Shown here: piece by piece, positions 45,514 through 58,200 of the stretch
How positions within the stretch are numbered: the stretch's first letter is position 1
Layout of the letters: every line of letters begins with the position of its first letter
DNA from: Vitellaria paradoxa
Lineage: Eukaryota; Streptophyta; Magnoliopsida; Ericales; Sapotaceae
Assembly (NCBI GenBank): GCA_019916065.1
Contig: CM034236.1
Coordinates: forward strand, 18,366,805-18,430,804
Length of the DNA: 64,000 nt
Direction of reading: 5' to 3'
Made by a program: the position numbers and the translations under genes
The notes under the pieces: generated by a model
What the model saw: only the letters and a program-made list of their open reading frames with translations
Database searches by the model: none
Told to the model about the DNA's origin: nothing

Positions 45514-46194
45514 ATGGCAACATTTGATGAAAAGAATTTCCTAAAGTCATCGATTGATGATGAAGAATCTAAAGATGAATTCCAAGGTAATGTTGGAAAA
45601 GCCTACACCCAACTTTGTAAAGAATATCGTGCTCTAAAGAAAAGTAACAATACACTTGTTCAACAAGCCAACATGACGAATAAAGAGAGAGATGCCCTAA
45701 AAATTCAAAACGAGGAACTCGCAGGTATGTTATCTACTTTAAAGACTGATAAGCAATCACAGTATAAATTTACAGAAAAATGGAAAACAAAGTTAGAAGA
45801 GAAAGAAAAAGATTTGAAAGATCTTCTAGAGAAAATCAAGGGACCTGAAGCTAAAGTAAAGATAGATAGAAGTACCCTTGATAAGATGAATGCCAACTCC
45901 AATGTCATAGTTGAAATTTGGAGTAAGCAAAAGCCCTATAAAGATAAGTCTGAATTAGGTTATCAAGGTGAAAAGACTGTTCTAGCAGCACCTCCACAAG
46001 TGCGTAATGCTCTAAAAGCTAAGTCACAAATGTCTTCTTCTCTAAAGGTGAAAGGTACACAATTTTCTAAACTCCAATCTTTTACACTTGTGTGTTACTA
46101 TTGCGGCATCAAAATCAAAAGACATCTTCGCCACAATTGCTATAAACTCTATGGTCTTTCTTTAAATTATGAGAAAATATTTTTCAAAAGTTAA
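45514..46194 (+). CDS. Gag-like protein with coiled coil and zinc knuckle
   Basis: A 226-residue ORF starts at ATG in MATFDEKNFLKSSIDDEESK. Residues about 25-125 are Lys/Glu-rich and predicted coiled coil (ALKKSNNTLVQQANMTNKER, EEKEKDLKDLLEKIKGPE). A basic region follows, then a CCHC-like knuckle near residues 193-208 (CYYCGIKIKRHLRHNC), where the usual Gly-His pair is shifted. This resembles the gag-to-pol linker of SIRE-type Copia elements rather than a full gag, so it may be a deletion derivative. It is intact with no stop. It would bind RNA in a particle, if expressed; the replication enzymes would have to come from another element. Confidence 0.7.
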   Translation: MATFDEKNFLKSSIDDEESKDEFQGNVGKAYTQLCKEYRALKKSNNTLVQQANMTNKERDALKIQNEELAGMLSTLKTDKQSQYKFTEKWKTKLEEKEKDLKDLLEKIKGPEAKVKIDRSTLDKMNANSNVIVEIWSKQKPYKDKSELGYQGEKTVLAAPPQVRNALKAKSQMSSSLKVKGTQFSKLQSFTLVCYYCGIKIKRHLRHNCYKLYGLSLNYEKIFFKS

Positions 46195-47690
46195 AATCCT
46201 AGAGTTCTCATGATAAATAGATTTCAAACTCTTCCCAATTTTTTGAAAATAATTATAAAAATTCATGTCAATTTTAAAACTTAAAAGTCTAAATTTTTTA
46301 AATTTAAACATGAAAAATTTTCAAAGAAATATAATTCAAGTAAAAAGTAAAGACATAAGAAAAACACTGATAAGATCATCTTTCTAAAAAACTAGGGTAG
46401 TTTGAGTTCAAAAATCTAATTTTTTTACCAAACTCTTAAACAATTTATACTTTGAATCCCTTAGGAAGTCTTTGGGTATTTGTGCACATCCTTGATTTAA
46501 AAAAAATAAATAAATAAAAGAGGAATAGGAGTTCAATATTTGTTTTAAAGATATTTTAAGACTTCTATCTCCTTATATATGCGTCAATCATTTAGTCAAA
46601 TTATTTGTAATGGATTAAATTTTGTACTTCTTTCTAAACTGAAACGAAGTATTTTGGTAAACTTTGCTATAATTTTGATGTGCTTTCTTAAGCACTTGAC
46701 TGATTTTGCATATATCTTTCCATCCATAGATCTTGAATTACTATTTGATTCGTTTAAAAAATGTTGAAGAGCAAAAAAAAAAAAAAAAAAAAATTATATC
46801 CTATCTTAGAAAGGGGTATCGGTGGGACCAGTGAGAACCCTCTTAATGGCTCGTTGATTGCTAAGAAAAAAGTTATCTACTTATAAACTTGTGAAAGCCA
46901 TTAAGACCTTAAAAGGGGTACACATAAAGAATTGTGACTAGATAAAAAGAAAATAAGAAAAATAAAAAATAAGAAACTGCTCTTAATTCATTTGGTGTAT
47001 CTAATTTAATTTCTTTATCTTATAATTTGTTTGAGGGGGAGCATATATGTTTGATTAGTTATAATTTCACATGTGCACAAGCATTTTTTTTCTGATTTTA
47101 TAGCTTAATTCATCTCATAACACAGACTTAGAGATTTATTTGGCAAAATAAATTTTTGTTTATTTAAATTTATGCTAATTGAAGGACTGATTTACATATT
47201 TGAACATAAGTGTGGTAAAATTTTATTTAATCTATTTCATGAACTTTCCTATCTATTTTTTTTTGTATTTATATATATATAAATTCAATTGTTTTTTGTG
47301 CACAAAACTGCCCCTACAAGAATTTTTCAAGAAAGGTTCGCAAAGAAGGCATTGGAAGGTTAAAGCCTTGAGCAAATTCAATGATTTATTTATTTTTTGT
47401 CTATTCTCTATTTTTCTTATTATTTTATGAGCTTGTTAATTCATAACGAAAAAAAGGAGACAAATATGGATGGATTGACGATTGCTGATTTTTTTTGTGG
47501 CTATGTACTTTTGGTGATTATTTTTGATGGAAAATATTGTGTAAGCTAATTTTTGATGAATATTAACAAATTTTTTTTTATCACACATGTGCTTTTAATG
47601 TTTTTATTAAGTGTTGCAGTTCACAGATCATAGATTGGAGATTCAAGCTATTTAATTTTAGTTTTGTTATGGAATTGCCAAGGGAGAGAT
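46195..47690 (+). other. Non-coding interior of the gag-only element
   Basis: I see no pol-related motif on either strand. An A-run at 46771-46791 and several short AT-rich open frames are present. The end, AAGGGAGAGAT, is a plausible polypurine tract. Confidence 0.6.
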
Positions 47691-48502
47691 TGTAAAGTTA
47701 ATTTTATGGCAAATCTAAACAATTACTAAAATTGGAAATAAAGATGAAATCAAAATTGAACATGGAATCAAGTTTCCTAATCAGATTGAAAAAACAAGAT
47801 TTTTATTTCCTAAGTTGAATAAAAGATTGAGATCTTCTTGAAATAATGCTGATACGGTTAAAAGAATATTCATTAAATCACAAAGGAAAACAAATTATAA
47901 AAGATCAAAAAGTTCAAATATGTTCCAGAGACACTCGTAGATAAGACGATCTTTCGACCTTTTGGCAGTAGACCCTATAGGAAACGCGCAGGGAAACTGA
48001 TAGTTCGAGTAAATTATTTTATAGAAGATTCTGTTTTCGTTGAGAAAATTTGTTTTTAGAAAATATGTTTATATATTTAAGTCTAAGTTAGAGTAGAACT
48101 TTGTAAGTCTATATATATACACCGAAACTTAATGTACAAATAACAATTGAAATGGCATATTATAGAGTTTTGTAAGAGAGAGAATTTTTTCTTTGTGAAC
48201 TTATAAATCTTTCTCTTTTCTTCTACTCATTCTTAACTCTGAAAGTCTTAGAGGATTTCAAGGCACATTTTTTGAGTAGTCGAAAGGTTTGTTTCAACTT
48301 GGTCTAGGTGTATCGAGGATTCGAGTAAGTATTTGAAAGAAGTTGTGCAAGGAGTTGTAGAAATTTCAAGTGAGTACTTGTAATTTGAATTATATAGTGA
48401 AAATTGATATGAGGTTTTTTTCTTAGGGGCTTTCCTCGTTATTTCTTGGTACATTCGTATTTTATTTTTATTGTGTGGATTGAAGGTAAATTGGAAATTT
48501 CA
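47691..48502 (+). repeat. 3' LTR of the gag-only element
   Basis: Matches 44588-45403 with many substitutions and small gaps, for example near the T-rich run. Confidence 0.85.
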
Positions 48503-48755
48503 GCTTTTATTGGATTTATTGTGATTAATTGTGATTTGAATGTAATGATTTGTTCTCGACTTGGGTTGTGAAATCCGAAACATGATAGACCTAAAAAAAA
48601 AAAAAAATTAAACAAATAAAAAAAGAAGCAGCAAATCATAAGTTTTTTGCTCCGGAAATTTGAGCTACATGATGACAATTTAGAGTGAAATGTGAGATAA
48701 ATTAATAATTGAACAGGAAAAATGAAAAATAGATTATAGTTTAACGGGATACATA
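48503..48755. other. Spacer between LTR element and CACTA
   Basis: No gene seen. It ends ATA (48753-48755), the left CACTA target duplication. Confidence 0.5.
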
Positions 48756-48845
48756 CACTACTAGAAGAATAATTATCCGCGCTGATAGAATTCGAGCGTC
48801 CGCTTACAGCAATCGCTATTAAAGGGTATTAGGCGGTCGCTAATA

Positions 48846-50470
48846 CTCATTTAAACACAAACCATGGCCCCTCTTTTTCTTATTTCGCTCAGCCGCTCCC
48901 TCGCTATCATTTCACTCTCGCGTGCACCGCTGTTGGTTCCCGCTGCATCTTGTTGCCATTGCCTCACCACCGGTTCCCACCTCCGCTGCAGGTATCTTCT
49001 TTCTCTCTCTCGCACCCGTGCACTCACTCCCTCTGTGTATTTGTTTTTCTATCTTCCTTTTTCTTATTTGATTTCTTTGTTCTATGAAGGTCACCAAGAG
49101 TTCTTGTGCGAAATTGATCTTGAGTGATTGATCTCCTTTCTATTGATTCATTGAGGTAAGTATTCTATCCATTTTTTATAATTTTTTTCTGGTTTGGATG
49201 AACATTTCTGTCCGTTTGCATTTTGGGTGGATTTTTTTCCGAACCACACACAAGTGTGTATATATATATATATATGGATGTTAAATATAGCTGTGCATGT
49301 GCTATTCGGGTAAAATCACAAGGCTTTCTTTGCAGAAATCTTTAGGTTGTTTCAATGTCTTTTTTTTTTTAGGTAATTTTTTTCCCAAATTATTATTCAT
49401 TCGTTTCAATTTTATTATTTTCAGATATCTATGCACATAATAAGCTCTTAATTATATGTTTATATATATATATATTTGCAACTTTTCTAGACGATATGTA
49501 GCTTTAATTTCAAAAGCTTCATCTATATATAAAAAAAGAAAAGAAATAATAAAAAAAAAGTAGATAAGGTAAGGGAGGTGTTTATGTTAGAATGTGTGTT
49601 GATTAATTAGGATTTATGTAGAATTAAGGGGTAAGTTTGTTTATATACGGCAAGATGAGAGGGCCATGTATGTATATATACACAAAAACAAGCACAGGTG
49701 CAGGAGAGGAGAGGAGCTGGTCCAAGGGCATGCTAACAGCCCACACGCAAATCGAACCTTTTCTTTTACCTTCTTGCCCTTTGCCTTTTCTTTGCCTCCC
49801 GCTCTCAGTATTCCCCTTTTCCCTTTTGTGATTTTTCCCCCCAATCCCCCTCTTTTCATTTCTTGTAAACTTTGTTTTGGATCTAAGTATTTTTTTATTT
49901 TAATTTTTATTTGGATTGTACTAGAAAATGAAAGTTAAAAGGACATTGGATTAGAAAAATTAAAAATAATATATTTATGAATAATATTTTAAACTAAAAT
50001 AACATTATTGTAATTAGTCAAATTATTCACGAGCTAAGTTAAAATCTAAATTATTTTTTGTTGAGCTAAATTTGAGCTCATACAAAAACTCAAACTTCAG
50101 TTGAGCCCTACACTATTTGTTCAAGTTGGTCTCAAGTAAGGTGAAACTCTACTCGTTCCACCCTACCCACTAACATGTGTTTTACTTGGACAAATACTAT
50201 CGCATGTCAATTATTTTGGCCGACAATAAATTCTGATAAAATATATAGCAATACTAAAATAATATACTACATTAATTTTTTACTAAAATTTACTAATAAA
50301 TTATGTGGGTGTTTGAGTTAGTGATGGATTTAGGGTGGCAAAAGGGGCTCCAAAAAAATCTTAGAGGTCTCATGTAATTTTAATGAAAAATTTGAAAATC
50401 CCTCCCAATTTTTTAAACCTCTTAATAGGCCTAGTTTATCTATAATTTTTCAACCATCGCACGAGCGGAG
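48846..50470. other. CACTA interior without clear coding sequence
   Basis: 48864-49127 has an 87-codon frame rich in Leu and Ser after a GC-rich start, possibly a 5' exon (a CAG/GTATCT donor-like site lies near 48991), but no family is recognised. TA repeats lie at 49258-49275 and 49462-49476. The rest is AT-rich. Confidence 0.4.
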
Positions 50471-51730
50471 TCATCTGGAATTAGTTCATCTTAGGGCTCA
50501 CGTTTACGTACTGATGAGGAAGTTGATGAGCTGATCCAGTCTCTTCGCCAAGAGATGGACGTGCGGGTAGAGGATATCCGAGCGAGGATGGAGGTCCAGA
50601 TGCAGGCCTAGGTGCAGGCCCAGGTGCATGCCCAAGTGCAGGCTCAGGTACAGGCACATCTTGCAGAGCTAGAGCAGCGACTAGCTCAAAGCCGTGTCCC
50701 CATAAATGATGCTTCGGATCCACCGATTCGTACTCAGGTGAATAACTACATAATTTGTTTTGAAATTCAATACAATTGCTTTAGGAACATATATTTATGT
50801 TTGTTGTTAATCATATACTATTTTATTGTAGGCCCCGGATGCTAGTAGTGGTCACCAGGTGAGACACGAGTCAGTCGGTGAGGGCATGCATGATCCAGCA
50901 AGCTCGAATGATCTGGATCAGGTATGATTTTACGAATATGTTTAAGTTTTTTAACTCTTAAATAATTTAAATATATGTACTTGAATTTATTCTCTAAATT
51001 TAATATTTCAGCTCTGTTTATAGATTCTTTACTATTGTTTTATGGACATTGAGAAAAAGTTCAAAAGTGATTAATTTGGAAATACAAAAACTTAAAAACA
51101 TTACAAATTTTAAAACATAAAAACTTGAAATCTTGAAATTAGAACTTGGCCTCCAATGGCCCAAACTGAGCAGACGAGCTCCGATGCCTGTCAAACTCGA
51201 CGGGCACGATATTCAAACCATTAGTGACCTAGAGGAATGAACGACGCGTGATTCCAATGCTTGGGGTGCTTGAAAGCCTAAAAAGTATGTTTAACTTGAA
51301 ACTTGGAATTTAGAAACTAGAACTTGGCCTTCGACGACTCAAACCGAGCAGAGGGCACGATCTTCAAGCCATTAGTGACCTATAGGAACGAACGGCACGT
51401 GAATTCGATATTTGGGGTGCTCGAAATCCTAAAAAGTACATTTGATTTGAAACTTGAAACTTAGAAATTAGAACTTGGCTTCCAACGATCTAAACCGAGC
51501 AAACGGGCTCCGATACTCGTCAAACCTGAGAGGCACGATCTTCAGGTCATTACGAATCTGTGAAAATAAACCGCATGTGAATTCGACACCCGAGGAACTC
51601 AAAATCGTACAAAATATTTTTTAACTTCAAATTTTTACTTATATCACTCTTAATATTAGTTTTACATCATTTTATTTATATTTATAATTTTATTGACTAA
51701 TAAAATTTATTTTTGTTTCAGGTTAATTGA
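50471..51730 (+). pseudogene. C-terminal part of a CACTA-encoded protein (TNPA/Transposase_24-like)
   Basis: Three exons join in frame: up to 50737 (donor GTGAAT), 50832-50921 and 51722-51730, ending V-N-stop. The first encodes a coiled coil (DEEVDELIQSLRQEMDVRVE) and a Gln/Ala/Val/His repeat (VQAQVHAQVQAQVQAHLAEL), a common end of CACTA second-gene proteins. Two TAG codons, at about 50493 (in SSS-stop-GSR) and 50611 (in MQA-stop-VQAQ), both sit where CAG is expected. The upstream exons are missing. Such proteins bind the subterminal repeats. Confidence 0.6.
51110..51620. repeat. Three tandem repeats of about 170 bp inside the last CACTA intron
   Basis: Units at about 51125, 51292 and 51440 share TTGAAATTAGAACTTGGC, AACCGAGCA, GGGCACGAT(C/A)TTCAA, CATTAGTGACCTA and GTGAATTCGA blocks. 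The middle unit lacks the CTCCGAT segment. They lie wholly between the donor at 50922 and the acceptor at 51721. Confidence 0.8.
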
Positions 51731-52305
51731 CTGGTACTGCAGCGGATATCTTGTTTTGTTTTCTATTTTGTTCTTTGAAATTGTATAAGACTTTCCTTTT
51801 CTAACTTTTTGTAATTCAAAGATGTTGCAAATTTATTAATATAAATAAAAAGTTTTTCATTAGCTTTTTCTTTTTTGGTTATGTGTATGCATATGATTTA
51901 ATTTAATTTTAGTATTTCGTTTTATAAAACTTTATCAAACGGGTATAGGAACTAATTAGACAACAGAACAAACAAAGAATTAAAAAAAAAATACAATATT
52001 AGCGGCCATCCTAGCCGTCACTAAAGGATGAGTAGGCGGTCGCTAATAGCTTCTTTTTAGTGGCCGCCATGGCGATCGCTAAAGCCTCTGTAGGCAGTCG
52101 CTAATAGTTCAGAATACCACCCTATCCAACGGTCGTTAAAAGGGGTCGCTAATATTGAGCGACCGCCACGTATGATCTTTAGCGACGAGCTTGTCGTGGC
52201 CACTTTTTTGCGGTCGTTAGGCGGTCGCTAGAGGTTATTAGCGACCGCTTTTTTACTTTTAGCGACTGCCTGTGACGGTCGCTAATACACTTTTTTCTAC
52301 TAGTG

Positions 52306-52976
52306 ATATATATATATATATATATATATTCAATGAGATAATATAGAGAGAAATTTGGAAAATCAAATGTACTGGGGAAAGAGAGTGCAAGTGAAGGATT
52401 TTATATATAAAAGAAGAAGGAAGTTTGGATTTGGCGACAAACAAGTGTAGAGAGAGACGGAGAGATAGTTGAGATTTTTTCTTAGATTTATTTGTGTGGA
52501 GATAATATAGAGAAAAATTTTAAAAATCAAATATATTGAGAAAAGAAATTATTTGATATGGAAAGAAAGAAAGAAGCGTCTGTTGAATTTTTATTTTAAG
52601 ATTTACCAGGAGCAATGTAATCGAGAGAAAGAAGGGGAGAGATATAGAGAAGATTGAATCACAACTATTAATTGATTACATTTTAAACTAAAATATATAA
52701 ATATAAATAATTTTATTTTTATATAATTAATATATATTAATATGTGAGGTCTACGTCGTATTTAGAGTCCTCCTGCGACAAGTGTTGGGCCCGGCTTCGG
52801 TTTCAATTTGTGTAACATTGAAATAAAATGTTCTCCTACGATTTATTATTATTATTATTATTTAATGAACTTCAAAACAATTTCAAATCTTTTTATAACT
52901 AAAAGGTAATTTATGATTTGGCCTCAAGGTTCCAAAAAGATGGGCCTGAAAAAAAAAATTCATTTTTCAAAAAGTC

Positions 52977-53023
<47 letters not shown>

Positions 53024-55230
53024 TGAACTTTGAATTAAAGTTTGATTAAATTGAGATATATAAAAATTACTACTTAGGCGAATTATATACTTTATTATTA
53101 ATCTCATTTTAACTTTTACACGTTAAATCGTCATATTTTATTTTATTTGTACATTTTAATTATCCCATTTTAACTCATTTGTTTAAATTTTTTAACAGAA
53201 AGTGCAATGTCTTTTATTGATGCATGCTACAAATTAGAATAATATTTTATTAAGAAAGTTTAGACATGGTTTGCTTATCGTATTTAATTATCAATTTTAT
53301 TTTATTCAGAATCTATTTTAGAATACTTACTTATATTTTTAATTTTCTTTTTAATTTTTTTTAGATTAGTACTAGAATTAAGAATTTTTTAGAGTTAGTA
53401 ATTATTTTATTTACTTATTTTATATTATTATATTCTCTAATTTTGGTTTTGTTTTGTTAGGATTTTTTTTTATTTAAATTTTGTAAACTTATAGCACTCT
53501 AAGGTGCATAGTTTTTTGATTAATAAGAATACTATTAGAGAATTGTTTTCTATAAAAATTTTTATATTTTATGGGTATTTATAGATTAAATAGAAATTTA
53601 CAATTCATCTGCTTAATTTTTTGTTTTCGTCAGCTTCCCCTTGCATCAATTTATGTATGTACAATGGACACGTAAAGATTTTGTTAAATTTATGTATCTA
53701 TAATTGATGAAAGAGATTGGATTGCATATGAATATTTAAAATAAAATGATTTAATATTAATTTTGAAATGATATTAATAATAAAATACAGTCCACCCACT
53801 AGTTAGTTGCCAGTTAATTGCTAGTCTTTTTAGTCTTAAGACAAAATATCGGATGTGTTTAGAGTGTTAAATTTTGTAAAAAAATTTTAACTTTTTTCAA
53901 TAATTTTTATTTTGTTTCTACTTTCTTCACATAAAAATCTTTAATTTTCTCCAACTATTATCTACATTCTTCAATTTTTATCAAAATCACTCAATTTTTT
54001 CACTTTTTTCGAGCAACAAACTAAACGCTCAACAATTCAAAAAGGCTCAGAGTATTTTTACATTTCATTATCTTCTCTCACTCGCAATAGATTTAATTTA
54101 CTAAATGAAAAAGTGTGAGAAGTTAATAAAAGAATTCAAACATCAATATTTCAAAAATTACTTACTTTTTTTTTAATATTCTTTTTTTGCTAAAAGTTGG
54201 TGCTCTAATCAGGCATATATTATACAGTAACCATTTGATAGGGGTGGAAAGTTAAGCTAAGTTTTAACTTGTTCGAGATCGGTTAGAGCTATTTATACTG
54301 TGACATTGAGCTCGGTTTGAGACTTGAATTCGCCTCGATAAAAAAAAAAAAAAAAAACCTTGAGATCAGTTCACAAATAATTTGATTAAATCAAAACGAA
54401 ATTGTTTTAATCTAAACGAGCACAATTAATTAAGTTAGCTTAGGAACTTTTATGCTGAGATTTTTTAAACTCAAAATCAAACTCAATTTTAAATAAATTA
54501 TAAATTAAACTTAATTCAAACACGTTTTATTTATAAATTAAGTTCGAATTAAGCTTTTTTTCGATCCCAGCTCAATCATGGTCGAAAAAAATTTGACTCC
54601 TTTCACCCTATCATTTGAGCACAGTTAAAATATAAGAAACTGTTGCCATGCCGTCCTTGCCTGACCAACTGGTCATCTATATTTATATTACATAGGCAGT
54701 GCCATCCTATTAAAAAATTTTGTCAAAATAAATTATATTACATTACATTTTTTATATAACATTGTTGACGAGCTTGTCATAATTTTATCCGTCGTGCTTG
54801 ACCGGAGTTTTGACCCCTTCGGAGTTAAATTAAAATACTATAAAATTTTATAAATTTTTATAAATATAAATTACGAGATAATAAATTTAAATTTTTTATT
54901 TATTATATAAAATATGAGATATTAATTTTTATAATTTTATACGACCCTAAACACACTATTACCCTCATTGGTTAAATAAATTTTGTTTTGATAAGCACTA
55001 CAACTGCCCTCATTGGTTGTGATTAAAATTAGTCTGCTCAAACGTACGTCAGCCACGGATCATGAAAGGACGTAAGAGTGATGCCTCCTAGAGAGGAAAC
55101 GCGAGGGCTAAAACGCGCCTGAAATTACTCTTCCCTTCGCCCCCCACCCCCACCCCCATTTTCACGCGCAATCCAATACACCACTTTTGCTTATTTATAT
55201 TTAGCTTTCCAATTGGAATTAATTCCAGAC
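52306..55230. other. Intergenic DNA and upstream region of the ankyrin-PGG gene
   Basis: A (TA)n flank at 52306-52329 and another (TA)n at about 52979-53021 are the only clear repeats in the first part. 53340-54830 is homologous to 31820-33560. A small MITE lies at about 54826-54957. 55088-55230 is the proximal upstream region, with GAGGAAACGCGAGGG and a C-rich tract at 55137-55157, shared in part with 25863 and 29870. Confidence 0.6.
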
Positions 55231-55298
55231 TTGTGTACTCTTCTCTTTGTTTACCTATCCATAACCAGCAAGCAATCAAAACCTCCGCTCACAAAACC

Positions 55299-58200
55299 AT
55301 GGATCCCGCCCTGTACAAGGCCGCCATGGAAGGCAAAGAAGTCGAACTCGGGCAGTTAATTGATCACAGACTGGACATCCACCATCAACTCACCCACTAC
55401 AACAGCACTGTTCTCCATGTGGCAGCCCAGTTTGGGAAGTTGACTTGCGTGAAAAAAATCCTAGTCCCCAAGGGTACCCCCTCTTTTTTAGCCCGAAAGA
55501 ATACAAAAGGCGACACAGCTCTTCATGTTGCTGCGAGGCAAGGACACACCGACATTGTCCGTGAACTCGTGAGTTTCGCGAAACAAGTCGGGAGTGGAGC
55601 AGCCATGTTGACGGAGCCGAATGAAGACGAAGACAGGGCTTTGCATTTAGCAGTGAAGAACGGCGACTTGGAGATGGTCGAATTGTTAACTGAAGCTGAT
55701 CCTGAGCTTCAATATCCTCCAAATAAAGCCCAAAAAACTCCATTGTACTTGGCCTATGAGAGAGGTTACGATGACATTGTTTCCAAGATCACGTCGCCCA
55801 CTTACAGTGTCGCTGATGGTGGTAGGAACGCCCTCCATGCGGCGGTTGTTTCCAAGTGCACGGGTAAGTTGGACCCTAAATCAGTTTCTTCAACAGGTTT
55901 TTATTTTATTTTTATTTTTTCATGAAAAAACTTTCTTAAACAAGCTCTTATTGAGTTTTTTCTGTTTTTTTTTTTCTGGGCAAAAAAAAAAAAAAATCCG
56001 AGTTAGATATTTTTATAAAAATTATTTTTTATTACAAAAATTTTATTTGTCTCGATAAATAATCTTTCTAAATTTTTAAAGAAGACGAGATTAATAATGG
56101 TAAAAAAGGAAAAAAATACCAATATATAAAATAAATAAATAAAGGAAATAAAGAGGGGAGAGGGGCTGCTTAGGGAAATTTTGTCATTGAACGGGAGGCG
56201 GGCGGCGGGCATTAGGGTCTCCAAAAAAGTCCAACAATCTCAAAATCGAATAAATTTGACTATTTTAGTTGGGGATAGTTCGAGTTTGTATTAAAATGGT
56301 TTCAATTTTTAATTAAAAAATTAATAATTCGATGTTTCTGGCTGGGTTATTAAATTAGTAAACAAAAGAATTTAATCAAATTGAACCAAACTTGAATTAA
56401 AAATAATCCAACCCAAAATCAACTCAAAACATGTAATATATAATATATAATCCAACTTGAAAAATATAATATATAATATATAGTATTATAGATTTAAAAG
56501 AAATGTGCTTGAACTTCAAACTTATTTAAATTTTTAATATTATTTATTTGTATGTAAATAAACAAATTGACCTAACTCGAAACCGAATTGACTCAACACA
56601 ATCTAGGCTAACTCAAAAATTGGACTAACTCAATCCACTATTTTTTATTTGGTTTTGAGTCTATATTTTAGGAATCGAAAAAAATTAGTTCGATTCTAAG
56701 TTACATGTGAACTCGAACTGAATCGACTCATATACACCTCTCGCGGCCATGGTGCTTCAAGATTTCTCAAAAGTTGGTTATATATATATTTGAATAATTG
56801 TTAGTAAGGTTATGTTTGACAATATTTTGGACAGTTTAATAGCATTTTTGTTTCATTTTTTTCATATTTTATAAATTTTTAAAAATTGAAAACAAAAACG
56901 TGTTTGTTAAACTTAAATAAAAAAAATTTATTTTCACTCATATTTTTTTCTTTTATAAATATAAATATTTTGTTAATTTTAATACTTTATTAATTTTTGT
57001 TAGATCATATTAAAATTAAATTATTATATTCAAACATGATAAACCAAAATTATTTATAATAAATAATATATTATAATGATTTATTTACTAAAGATAAAAT
57101 AATAATTTACGAATAAAATGATTTATTCTATCAAACTAAAATTATTTTTAATAAATATAATTACATATTACAATATTTATTTTATTAAAATTAAATTAAT
57201 AATATTTAAATAATAACTTATTATTAAAACAATTTATTTTATCAGATTGAACTTATTTTTAATAACAATTACGTATTAAAATAATCTTTTAAGTAAAATT
57301 AAAATTAATAATAATCGTACATTAAAATAAAATTGTTTTAATACAATTAAGTTTATTATTAAAAAAATCTATTATAAAATAAGTTGTTCTATGAAATTAA
57401 CAATTTTCTTAAGTAACAATTACCTCTTAAGTCTTAATATAACTTATTTTAAAAAATATTTTATTAAATTAAATTAATCTCAATAAATTAGTATAATTTA
57501 TTATTAATCACAATCGTATGTATACAGCAGCTTTGAAAAAAAAAAAAGAAAAGTAATTTTTGTACAATAAAAAATTAAAATTTATGCCATAATGTTGTGA
57601 GTTGATAGATTATTCTGAATAAAGATCTGGTAATAAATATAAATATTCACCAAATTTCAATAATAAATAGTTAAGGATATCTAAATAGATATTAATTAAT
57701 TAAAAAATATTTAAAATATATATAAAAAAAAAATTATGGAAGTCATGGACCGTTAAAGAGCATTTAAAGAAAGTAAAATTTAAATAGATGAAATTATTTA
57801 ATTATATGATAGTTAATATTTTTTTTTAATCCTATTAAAGTTGTGGTTGGTTACAGGAAGTTTAAGAATATTATAGAAAGAAAAAAAAAATTTACCAAAA
57901 CAAAGATTCACGTTAATTTTAAAGCATCGCATTATCTCTAGTGTTTGATTTATATAATAGTATAGATAATTGTTAATTTTTTTTAGATGCTTATCTGTAA
58001 GATTTCTTTTTTATAGGGTGTTATATTTCTTAGGAAAATAAAGTCAAACAATTGAAAACTACGTATGTAATTATCATACATGATACATGCATATATATAT
58101 ATATATATATATATTTATATCATAATTTTTGTCGCTTGTTACTTGACCGTCATTCAGTGCAAACTATAGAAAACCTCTTGGGCCAACAACCAGATTTAAT

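Larger units (their letters stand above)
44588..48502 (+). mobile_element. Non-autonomous LTR retrotransposon with gag-like ORF only (TR-GAG type)
   Basis: Direct LTRs at 44588-45403 (816 bp) and 47691-48502 (812 bp) both start TGTAAAGTTAA and end AAATTTCA. A primer-binding-like TAGTATCAGAGC follows the first (45406-45417), and a purine stretch AAGGGAGAGAT precedes the second. The 2.3-kb interior has one gag-like ORF and no recognisable protease, integrase, RT or RNase H. Elements of this layout are called TR-GAGs. The LTRs are visibly more diverged than those of the first Copia, so it is older. Confidence 0.8.
48756..52305 (+). mobile_element. CACTA (En/Spm) transposon, non-autonomous, complete ends
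   Basis: The left end CACTACTAGAAGAATAATTA and the inverted right end CACTAGTAGAAAAAAGTGTA are CACTA termini, with the 3-bp duplication ATA on both sides (48753-48755, 52306-52308). Subterminal regions hold many GCGGTCGCTAAT-type motifs (left to about 48845, right from about 51995), which are transposase-binding repeats in this superfamily. At 3550 bp it is too short for the main TNP2-like gene, which I do not find. It keeps a three-exon remnant of the second CACTA gene. Confidence 0.92.

Noticed and set aside
48864..49127. Signal-peptide-like small protein in the CACTA element
   Set aside because: The hydrophobic Leu/Ser content comes from CT-rich sequence, and no homolog or splice context supports it.
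55390..55743. 117-codon minus-strand frame in the ankyrin first exon
   Set aside because: Antisense to a spliced, conserved gene, with no supporting motif.
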